Shown here in pieces: positions 33,657 through 39,649 of a stretch of DNA of 39,649 bases; position 1 is the first letter of the stretch, and every line of letters begins with the position of its first letter. The notes under the pieces are model-generated. The model had not been told where the DNA came from, did not search any database, and worked only from the letters and a program-made list of their open reading frames with translations. The DNA comes from Deltaproteobacteria bacterium. Its GTDB lineage: Bacteria; Desulfobacterota; Deferrisomatia; Deferrisomatales; BM512. Position numbers and translations under genes: made by a program. The stretch covers positions 1 through 39,649 of the forward strand of contig PKTT01000046.1 of the NCBI GenBank assembly GCA_002869015.1. Direction: 5' to 3'.

Positions 33657-34540
33657 AGAGAATTATCCTCTCTATACCGCTTCTTCTAGCGCTTTTTGCA
33701 TGCCTCCCCTCACCCGCCGCCGCCGTATGCATAACCGACGACACCGGGGAAGAGGTCTGCCTCGAAGCGCCCCCCGCCAGGGCCATCTCCACCTACGGCG
33801 CCTTCACCGAGACAATATGGGAGCTTGGCGGCGGAGAAACCCTGGTCGCGAGGACCAAGAACGACACAACGATCCCGGAGGTCGCGGGGCTTCCCTCCGT
33901 AGGCACCGGGCTACGTCCCAACATAGAGTACCTCCTCGCGTTAAAGCCCGACCTCGTCATCGCCCGCGCCTCAAAAGCCGGAGCCGAGACTCTTTCATCA
34001 CTGCGCGAACGAGGAATAAAAACCGCCGCCTTCGACCCCGCTTCTGTGGCGGATATCTACTCCCTCATAGAGCGGCTGGGAAAGCTCTTTGGCCTTGAGG
34101 AGCGAGGAGTGGAGCTTATGGAAGAGATAAAGGGCGAGATAGCAGCGGTCGAGACGATGGTGGCAAAGCGTGAGCGCACCCCTTCCCTTATCTACGAGGT
34201 GAGGGCGGAGCCGCTCACCGTTGCAGGACACGCTTCCCTTGTGGCGGAATTGGTGAAGATTGCCGGCGGCGAGCTTGTGGTGGATGTCGATAAAAAGCTG
34301 GTCCGCTTTGACCTCGAGAAGCTGCTCGCTATAAACCCGGACCTATACGTGGTCCAAGAGGGGCCGATGAACTTAAAACCCCTCCCGCCGAAGGAGCGCG
34401 CGCACCACCCCGCCCTCAAAGCTGTACGCGAGGGGCGCGTCCTCACGGTAGACGAAAAGCTTATATCACGCCCGGGCCCCCGCGTAGGTGAAGCAGTTGA
34501 GGTTCTGGCGCGCTTCATCCACCCGGAACTCTGGCAGTGA
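33653..34540 (+). CDS. btuF: Periplasmic binding protein, BtuF/FepB-like
   Basis: The first 24 residues form a Sec signal (KRIILSIPLLLALFAC...AAA). A Cys at 17 preceded by LFA could be a poor lipobox, so lipid attachment is possible but unsure. The mature part has the two-lobed class III binding-protein pattern: PPARAISTYGAFTE, a long connecting helix, and NPDLYVVQEG. Two cysteines flank DDTGEE near the mature N-terminus and could form a disulfide. It completes the importer with the two preceding genes. Substrate assignment to vitamin B12 rests on cbiL nearby; a siderophore or haem remains possible. Confidence 0.87.
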   Translation: MKRIILSIPLLLALFACLPSPAAAVCITDDTGEEVCLEAPPARAISTYGAFTETIWELGGGETLVARTKNDTTIPEVAGLPSVGTGLRPNIEYLLALKPDLVIARASKAGAETLSSLRERGIKTAAFDPASVADIYSLIERLGKLFGLEERGVELMEEIKGEIAAVETMVAKRERTPSLIYEVRAEPLTVAGHASLVAELVKIAGGELVVDVDKKLVRFDLEKLLAINPDLYVVQEGPMNLKPLPPKERAHHPALKAVREGRVLTVDEKLISRPGPRVGEAVEVLARFIHPELWQ

Positions 34541-37086
34541 TGGCGAAACCTTCACCCAACCTGATACCTCTCCCCATAGATGAGCGGCTAGGCGATATCC
34601 TCACATCGCTTGAGCAAAATCCAGCACTCGTGCTCATATCTCCACCCGGCACCGGCAAGACTACCCGCGTACCACCCTCCCTCCTCGACGCCCCCTGGAT
34701 GGAGGGGAAAAAATGCGTGATTTTAGAACCGCGCAGAGTAGCCGCCAGAGGAGCGGCGCAGCGCGTCGCCTATGAGACCGGCGGCAAGGTGGGGGAACTG
34801 GCTGGCTACCGTGTACGCCTCGACCGGAAAGAGTCCGAGAGTACCCGCATACTCTTCATCACCGAAGGTATAATGACCTCCCTTATCCAGCGGGACCCCT
34901 TCCTTGAGGGTGTGGGGGCTGTAATCCTAGATGAGTTCCACGAGCGCTCCCTCGAATCCGACCTCGCCCTTGGGATGCTTAGGGAGGTGCGCGAGGGCGC
35001 TAGGCCGGACCTCAGGATAATAGTCGCTTCCGCCACCCTTGATGGCGGCCCTGTAGCCGAATACCTTGATGCAGAGGTGATCAAGCTGGAGGAGCCCGGC
35101 TATCCTGTGGAGGTCGAGCACCTTAAAGCCCCCTCTAGAGAGCCCGTTGAAAAACTCACCGCGGCCGGCGTCAAAAGCGCATGGCTGAAACGCCCGGGCG
35201 GCTCCGGCGACCTCCTCGCATTTCTCCCCGGCGCGGGCGAGATCAGGCGCACCGCAAGGGAGCTTGAAGGCTGGGGCAATCGCCTCGGCATCGAGGTCTT
35301 GACCCTCCACAGCAACCTATCCCCCTCCGCGCAGGAGCGCGCGCTGACAACGGGCGAGTCAGATAGGGTAATTCTCTCGACCAACGTGGCGGAGTCGAGC
35401 GTCACAATCCCCTCCCTCACCGCGGTCGTGGATTCGGGCCTTGTAAAGACCCTCATAAGCGACCCCACCACCCTCATAGACCGCCTTGAGACGGTGCAGG
35501 CTTCGCGCCACTCGGCGGCACAGCGAAGCGGACGCGCGGGCAGAACGGGCCCAGGTTACGCGCTAAGGCTCTGGACAAAACACGAGGATCTATCCCGGCC
35601 GGAGCGAGCTGAGCCGGAGGTGCGCCGCGTAGACCTCTCCCGCGCCCTCCTTGAGATAATTGCCTGGGGGCACTCGGACCCCGAATCATTTAAATGGTTT
35701 GAAACACCTGAACCACACCGCGTCAAGCGCGCCGTAGCGCTCCTCTCCTCCCTGGGTTTAACCGCTCCCGGCGGCGGGCTGACGGCCATGGGAAAACGCG
35801 CCGCCACCCTCCCCCTTTCACCCAGGCTTTCGCGGCTCATCATTGAAGCTGAGCGCCTTGGAGCCGGAGAGGAGGGGGCGCTCGCCTGCGCCCTCCTTGA
35901 GGAGCGTGAGATAATGCTCTCGGGCAGGATAGATGGTCCTTCAGGTATGGCAACCAGCCACCGTTGCGATGTAGAGCACCGCATAGAGCTGGTAGAGGAG
36001 TGCGCGAAGCGCCGCTTCGATCATGCCTTCTGCCGAGCCTTAGGCGTAGACGCCGGGAGGGCCCGGAGGGTACACCTTCAGGCGCGCACTCTGGCGCGAA
36101 AGGTAATGACCGATGCCTCCGGCGCAGAGAAAGATGCCCTTAGCCGGGCCATCTTCAGCTCCTTCCCGGAAAGAGCGGCAAAGCGCCGCAGCCCCTCCTC
36201 CGACCGTTTCCTCCTCGCCGAGGGCGGCGGGGCGAAGCTCGACCCCCAAAGCGGGGTGATAAGAAGCGAGTACGTCACCGCGGTCAGCCTCACCGGGGGT
36301 GCGCGGGGAGAGGGCCGAGAAGCAATTATCCGTATAGCATCTCCAATAGACCCCGCATGGCTTATGGAGAGCGGCGAGGTAATTGAGCGAACCCTCCACA
36401 GTTGGGATTCCGAGCGCGGGAGGGTCGTCGCTTCGCGAATCATCGCTTACCGCGCGCTGACCCTCTCCGAGGAGAGAGTTGCCCCGGACCCCTCCAAAGC
36501 CTCTCCAATTCTCGCCAGTGAACTTTTAAAAGATCCTCTAAGGCTCCTTGCTCCACCCAACCGCGCGCTGGCTCTAATAGAGCGCATCAACTTTCTTTCA
36601 AAGCTTCTTCCTGGGGAGATAAGACAATTTGAATGGGAGCCCTTTATCGAAAATATCTGCATCTGCAAGAGCTCCCTTGATGTGGTGAAAGGTGTTGACC
36701 TCTACAGCGCGATCCTCTCGGCGCTCCCCTATGAGGAGCAGACCCTTTTGAGGAGCGAAGCGCCTGAGAGCATCTCCCTCGCCAGCGGCCGAAAAGCCAC
36801 CCTCGACTACTCCGGTGAAGCCGGGCCGGTGGTGGAGGGCAAGCTTCAGGAGTTCTTCTCAATGCGCGAGCTGCCAAGGGTAGCGAAGGGCAGAGCCAGG
36901 GTTGTCGCCCAGCTACTCTCCCCGGCAGGGCGCCCCTTGCAGGTAACCTCCGACCTTGCCGCCTTCTGGGAGAACTCATACCCGGAGGTAAGAAAGGAGA
37001 TGCGCGGCCGTTACCCCAAACACAACTGGCCCGAAGACCCACTCGGGGCAACCGCCTCTACCCGCACAACGAAGCCAAAAAAATAA
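34540..37086 (+). CDS. hrpB: ATP-dependent DEAH-box helicase HrpB
   Basis: From the ATG at 34540 the protein has 848 residues, close to the family norm. It begins with the HrpB-type LPIDERLGDI, then Walker A PGTGKTT (37-42), LDEFHERS (DEAH variant DEFH at 131-134), SATLDGGPVAEYL, the motif STNVAESSVTI, and the QRSGRAGRTGPG motif VI. The HrpB-specific C-terminal domain follows, ending LGATASTRTTKPK. Its role is RNA-related but poorly defined. The start overlaps the btuF stop (TGATG), so it is the last gene of the B12/ABC operon, a position with no obvious functional reason. Confidence 0.95.
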   Translation: MAKPSPNLIPLPIDERLGDILTSLEQNPALVLISPPGTGKTTRVPPSLLDAPWMEGKKCVILEPRRVAARGAAQRVAYETGGKVGELAGYRVRLDRKESESTRILFITEGIMTSLIQRDPFLEGVGAVILDEFHERSLESDLALGMLREVREGARPDLRIIVASATLDGGPVAEYLDAEVIKLEEPGYPVEVEHLKAPSREPVEKLTAAGVKSAWLKRPGGSGDLLAFLPGAGEIRRTARELEGWGNRLGIEVLTLHSNLSPSAQERALTTGESDRVILSTNVAESSVTIPSLTAVVDSGLVKTLISDPTTLIDRLETVQASRHSAAQRSGRAGRTGPGYALRLWTKHEDLSRPERAEPEVRRVDLSRALLEIIAWGHSDPESFKWFETPEPHRVKRAVALLSSLGLTAPGGGLTAMGKRAATLPLSPRLSRLIIEAERLGAGEEGALACALLEEREIMLSGRIDGPSGMATSHRCDVEHRIELVEECAKRRFDHAFCRALGVDAGRARRVHLQARTLARKVMTDASGAEKDALSRAIFSSFPERAAKRRSPSSDRFLLAEGGGAKLDPQSGVIRSEYVTAVSLTGGARGEGREAIIRIASPIDPAWLMESGEVIERTLHSWDSERGRVVASRIIAYRALTLSEERVAPDPSKASPILASELLKDPLRLLAPPNRALALIERINFLSKLLPGEIRQFEWEPFIENICICKSSLDVVKGVDLYSAILSALPYEEQTLLRSEAPESISLASGRKATLDYSGEAGPVVEGKLQEFFSMRELPRVAKGRARVVAQLLSPAGRPLQVTSDLAAFWENSYPEVRKEMRGRYPKHNWPEDPLGATASTRTTKPKK

Positions 37087-37135
37087 TTTTCCCCGGCTAG
37101 CACAGGCAATTCATCTTTATGGCGTCCCCACATAA

Positions 37136-37164
37136 TTGGACATAAAAAAAATTCTTGATATGAT
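37136..37164 (+). promoter_or_regulatory. Strong sigma-70-like promoter for the superoxide reductase gene
   Basis: TTGGAC (37136-37141), a 17-base spacer and TATGAT (37159-37164) match the consensus well, in a clearly A+T-rich gap. A perfect 10-base palindrome, TTAATATTAA (37179-37188), follows just downstream of the predicted transcript start and could be an operator. A second weaker pair (TTGATA / TAATAT, 19-base spacer) overlaps. Confidence 0.6.
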
Positions 37165-37239
37165 CTCTACATGGGTGTTTAATATTAATTACCATTTTGG
37201 TTATATTTTACTCGCTACTCCCAATATAAGGAGAATGAA

Positions 37240-37596
37240 ATGAGCCTCAACTACAAAACCGCTGACTGGAAGTCGGAGAAGCACGTACCCGTCATCGATT
37301 GCCCCGACTCAGTTTCAGGAGAGTTCGCCGTAACCGTCACCGTTGGTAAAGAGATAGCGCACCCCAACACGGTCGAGCACCACATCCGCTGGATCCGCCT
37401 CTACTTCACCCCCGAGGAGGGGCTGCCGGTGGAGATCGCCTGCTTCGACTTCTCCGCACACGGTGAGGGAGGCGCGCTGACCTCCTCCACCGGCTCAGCT
37501 ACGGTAACCCTGGAGAAGTCCGGCACCTTTACCGCGACAAGCTACTGCAACCTCCATGGCCTCTGGGAGTCCTCAAAGGCGGTTACAGTCGGTTAA
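37240..37596 (+). CDS. Superoxide reductase (neelaredoxin / class II type)
   Basis: This enzyme reduces superoxide to peroxide without making oxygen, a defence common in anaerobes. The 118-residue protein lacks the N-terminal desulforedoxin iron site and has only the catalytic Fe(His)4Cys centre. The ligands are H15 in EKHVP, H41 in AHPN, H47 in VEHHIRW, and C103 and H106 in CNLHGLW. The catalytic E13-K14 pair beside H15 is present. AGGAG precedes the ATG. The gene is flanked by its own promoter and a strong terminator, so it is a single-gene unit, as expected for a stress-responsive enzyme. Its electron donor, usually rubredoxin, is not in the window. Confidence 0.95.
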   Translation: MSLNYKTADWKSEKHVPVIDCPDSVSGEFAVTVTVGKEIAHPNTVEHHIRWIRLYFTPEEGLPVEIACFDFSAHGEGGALTSSTGSATVTLEKSGTFTATSYCNLHGLWESSKAVTVG

Positions 37597-37611
37597 ATTC
37601 AACCAATCAGT

Positions 37612-37647
37612 AAAAAAAAGGGACCCTTTGAGGGGTCCCTTTTTTTG
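37612..37647 (+). terminator. Intrinsic terminator after superoxide reductase
   Basis: GGGACCC and GGGTCCC (37620-37639) form a 7-bp stem with a 6-base loop, flanked by a run of eight A before and seven T after. The symmetry means it could also stop transcription on the opposite strand. Confidence 0.92.
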
Positions 37648-37652
37648 CGCGT

Positions 37653-37680
37653 TTGAATCGTCGCTAAAAAGCCGTAATAT
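37653..37680 (+). promoter_or_regulatory. Possible promoter for guaC
   Basis: TTGAAT (37653-37658), a 16-base spacer and TAATAT (37675-37680) lie between the preceding terminator and the guaC start, about 43 bases upstream of the GTG. Confidence 0.5.
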
Positions 37681-37722
37681 ATTAAAGATAAGGCCAAAAG
37701 ATTTCTTGAAAAGGATATAGCC

Positions 37723-38763
37723 GTGAGAATTGAGAGCGACATCAAGCTGGGGTTCAAGGATGTGCTGATCCGCCCTAAGCGCTCCACCTTAAGGAGCCGC
37801 AACCAGGTTGAATTGAAGCGCACCTATACCTTCATGCACTCAAAGCGAGAGTGGAGCGGAGTGCCGGTGATCGCCGCAAATATGGACACCGTCGGCACCT
37901 TTGAGGTCGCCGAGGTTCTCGCCGAACATGACCTCATAACCGCTATACACAAACACTATCCCCTACCCGAATGGAAGAATTTCATGGCTGGCAGGGATGA
38001 GACCGTCGCCGAGCGGATAATGGTCTCGACAGGCGTCTCCGAGGTCGATTTTGAGCGCATGGAGAAGATTTTCGACCTCTTTCCCTTCCTCAACTTCATC
38101 TGCATAGACGTAGCTAACGGCTACGCAGAGTCCTTCGTGGAGTTCGTTCAGCGGGTGCGCGAGCGCTACCCGGAGAAGACTATAGTCGCGGGCAACGTGG
38201 TCACAGGCGAGATGGTGGAGGAGCTACTCCTCTCAGGCGCGGATATAGTAAAGGTGGGCATCGGCCCCGGCTCAGTATGCACCACTAGGGTAAAGACGGG
38301 GATTGGCTACCCGCAGCTCTCAGCAGTGATCGAGTGCGCCGACGCGGCCCACGGCTTGGGGGGGCTGATAATCTCCGACGGTGGGTGCGTCTGCCCCGGC
38401 GACGTCGCGAAGGCTTTTGGCGGTGGGGCGGACTTCGTCATGCTCGGTGGAATGTTCGCGGGCCACGACGAGTCGGGCGGCGAGTTCGTTGAGAAGGATG
38501 GCAAGAAATTTAAATTGTACTATGGGATGAGCTCATCCACCGCGATGGAGAAGCACTCCGGCGGGGTTGCAGAGTACCGCGCCTCCGAGGGGAAGACCGT
38601 GGAGGTCCCCTACCGCGGCCCAATAACCTCTACGGTGCTGGACCTTCTGGGGGGACTTCGCTCAACCTGCACCTACGTGGGCGCTTCTGCGTTAAAGGAG
38701 CTCTCCAAGAGAACCACCTTCATCCGCGTTATGGAGCAGGAGAACCGTGAATTTTCAGATTAG
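37723..38763 (+). CDS. guaC: GMP reductase GuaC
   Basis: GMP reductase converts GMP to IMP with NADPH, returning guanine nucleotides to the adenine branch. The 346-residue protein has the IMPDH/GMPR barrel without CBS domains. It shows [12 protein letters not shown] with the catalytic Cys 186, [19 protein letters not shown], and YYGMSS in the flap region. Length and residue numbering agree with the enterobacterial type. A long GMPR-specific N-terminus ([15 protein letters not shown]) separates it from IMP dehydrogenase. The start is GTG at 37723 with AAGGAT upstream. It stands alone between a terminator and a convergent gene. Confidence 0.96.
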   Translation: MRIESDIKLGFKDVLIRPKRSTLRSRNQVELKRTYTFMHSKREWSGVPVIAANMDTVGTFEVAEVLAEHDLITAIHKHYPLPEWKNFMAGRDETVAERIMVSTGVSEVDFERMEKIFDLFPFLNFICIDVANGYAESFVEFVQRVRERYPEKTIVAGNVVTGEMVEELLLSGADIVKVGIGPGSVCTTRVKTGIGYPQLSAVIECADAAHGLGGLIISDGGCVCPGDVAKAFGGGADFVMLGGMFAGHDESGGEFVEKDGKKFKLYYGMSSSTAMEKHSGGVAEYRASEGKTVEVPYRGPITSTVLDLLGGLRSTCTYVGASALKELSKRTTFIRVMEQENREFSD

Positions 38764-38778
38764 GGCTGATAGCTTCCG

Positions 38779-39303
38779 CTAACCAACTGGCTCCATACCC
38801 TCGGCGAGATACTTAGCCGCGAGGTTTACGTAGAGCTCTTTGCCGTATAGCCAGAACTCCTTGTCCTGCTCCGATGTCTCCCTGACGGCCTTGGCGGGGT
38901 TTCCCACCGCTACAACCCCCTCTGGAATTTGTTGGCGCAGCTTGACCACGCTCCCCTCACCCACTATGGACCACTCACCGACCTCGGAGCGGATGGAGAG
39001 GATCGCCCCCATCCCGATTACGGCAAAGTCTCCCACAGTGGCGGAGTGGATAACAGCGCCGTGTCCTATGGTGACGCTCTTACCTATGGAGGCGGTCTCC
39101 TTTGGCGGCGCATGTATTATCACCCCCTCCTCCACAGCCGTGCCGGGGCCAATCTCAATTCGTCCATAATCTCCCCTTAGGATGGCCCCGTGCCCTATGT
39201 ATGAGTTCTCGCCGATTACGACGTCGCCGATTACCTGGGCTGTTTCGCTAACAAAGGCGCCACTACCCACGGCGGGCTCCTTTCCGTCAAAGCGGTAAAG
39301 CAT
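38779..39303 (-). CDS. Gamma-carbonic anhydrase-like hexapeptide repeat protein
   Basis: From the ATG at 39303, with GGGAGGAG just upstream, the protein has 174 residues, the family norm. It is a left-handed beta helix of hexapeptide repeats (VIGENSYIG, VTIGHGAVIH, VGDFAVIG). The three zinc-ligand histidines are at 64 (VIIH), 81 and 86 (GHGAVIH), as in gamma-type carbonic anhydrases (YrdA/PaaY group). Many relatives have weak or no carbonic anhydrase activity, so the biochemical role is open. The open frame extends to 39564, but that part overlaps the end of the next gene and is not family-like. It converges with guaC, leaving a 15-base gap. Confidence 0.93.
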   Translation of the reverse strand: MLYRFDGKEPAVGSGAFVSETAQVIGDVVIGENSYIGHGAILRGDYGRIEIGPGTAVEEGVIIHAPPKETASIGKSVTIGHGAVIHSATVGDFAVIGMGAILSIRSEVGEWSIVGEGSVVKLRQQIPEGVVAVGNPAKAVRETSEQDKEFWLYGKELYVNLAAKYLAEGMEPVG

Positions 39304-39384
39304 ATAACTCCTCCCATGAGCCTCGCCGGGGTGAGGGCGGCGGCGAAAAGGCTCCATTTGCCTTAATTTATATCTTAAAGCTGA

Positions 39385-39411
39385 AGGGCTCTCCTCCTTA
39401 GGGAGCGCCCT
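39385..39411 (-). other. Imperfect hairpin between the membrane protein and carbonic anhydrase genes
   Basis: AGGGC and GCCCT arms enclose a shorter CTCC / GGAG pairing, so an interrupted stem can form. No clear U-run follows on either strand. It may be a weak terminator or processing site. Confidence 0.3.
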
Positions 39412-39440
39412 CTTCTGAATGATATCAGCGAGATGAGAAA

Positions 39441-39649
39441 TCAGCCTATCACCATAATCGCGGATTTCATGGCGAACTCGCCGCTTAGCTCCCCCATTCC
39501 CCGGCCCGCCGCTATTACCCCTGCGGCCAATACCAATATGTAAAGCGAAAAGCGCAGCTCCCAAAGCTTAAGCGGGGCGGGCCGTCCCTCCTCTGCCCGC
39601 GCCATCTCCTCGGGCACGCGAAGCACTACGTAAAAGAAGAGCTGTGCTA
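39441..39649 (-). CDS. C-terminal end of a membrane protein (5' part beyond window)
   Basis: Only the last 68 residues are visible; the frame is open to the right edge, so the start lies outside. It contains a hydrophobic stretch, SLYILVLAAGVIAAG, probably a membrane helix, after a charged segment (ELRFSLY). A weaker hydrophobic end (KSAIMVIG) follows. There is too little sequence to name a family. The ATG or GTG codons inside the fragment should not be read as the true start. Confidence 0.6.
   Translation of the reverse strand, partial: AQLFFYVVLRVPEEMARAEEGRPAPLKLWELRFSLYILVLAAGVIAAGRGMGELSGEFAMKSAIMVIG

Noticed and set aside
39304-39564. N-terminal extension of the carbonic-anhydrase-like frame
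   Set aside because: It overlaps the end of the upstream membrane protein gene, and a strong GGGAGGAG precedes the ATG at 39303.
1-39649. tRNA, rRNA, CRISPR array, insertion sequence or long repeat
   Set aside because: None seen on either strand. Very short RNAs and degenerate repeats could be missed by eye.

Overview
The window is a gene-dense, GC-rich stretch of bacterial chromosome. It carries 39 protein genes, two of them cut by the window ends. I see no tRNA, rRNA, CRISPR array, insertion sequence or prophage. The longest gaps without a gene are about 185 bases (645-829) and 153 bases (37087-37239); both hold regulatory DNA only. The gene set suggests a Gram-negative anaerobe or microaerophile of the deltaproteobacterial / Desulfobacterota type. 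It includes a superoxide reductase, a periplasmic four-haem cytochrome c3-like protein, the hydrogenase maturation factor HypF, a small 2[4Fe-4S] ferredoxin, a stand-alone IMP cyclohydrolase, an S41 protease with a long C-terminal extension, a PilZ protein and a DHH-CBS-tRNA nucleotidyltransferase fusion. The lineage is an inference from content; no marker gene allows a firm placement.

Left part (1-9019). A MoxR AAA+ ATPase runs off the left edge. Divergent from it are a zinc-ribbon/coiled-coil protein, a 56-residue ferredoxin, a strong terminator, and then hypF. A YkgJ-type cysteine-cluster protein faces a tightly packed operon: CPBP protease, CYTH protein, a small unknown protein and an RluA-type pseudouridine synthase. 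That operon converges on, and overlaps by 4 bases, a leftward gene block. Read in its own direction the block is: single-domain response regulator, GDP-mannose pyrophosphorylase/phosphomannomutase-like fusion, SPFH protein with zinc ribbons, and an internally duplicated zinc-ribbon protein of unknown function. The SPFH/zinc-ribbon pair is the least understood part of the window. Its Shine-Dalgarno sequence lies inside a perfect 9-base inverted repeat that could mask it.

Middle part (12077-29370), all leftward. One unit encodes a receiver-first histidine kinase, a XerC/D recombinase and the DHH-CBS-nucleotidyltransferase fusion; the first two overlap and the third follows after one base. A second unit encodes S41 protease, Era, Der and an M24 aminopeptidase. 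Single genes follow for PilZ, HNH endonuclease and the tetrahaem cytochrome. A purine unit (lipoprotein, IMP cyclohydrolase, PurD, PurE) comes next, and TypA/BipA closes this part.

Right part (29511-39649). A long rightward operon encodes an ABC-2 exporter pair, the corrin-ring methyltransferase CbiL, a BtuCDF-type vitamin B12/metal-chelate importer and the helicase HrpB; most junctions overlap by 4 bases or less. A superoxide reductase gene with its own promoter and terminator follows, then GMP reductase. A leftward gamma-carbonic-anhydrase-like protein and the C-terminal end of a membrane protein complete the window.

Start codons were chosen by Shine-Dalgarno position and family length, so several are shorter than the longest open frame. 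Promoters were judged by eye against the sigma-70 consensus and are tentative.
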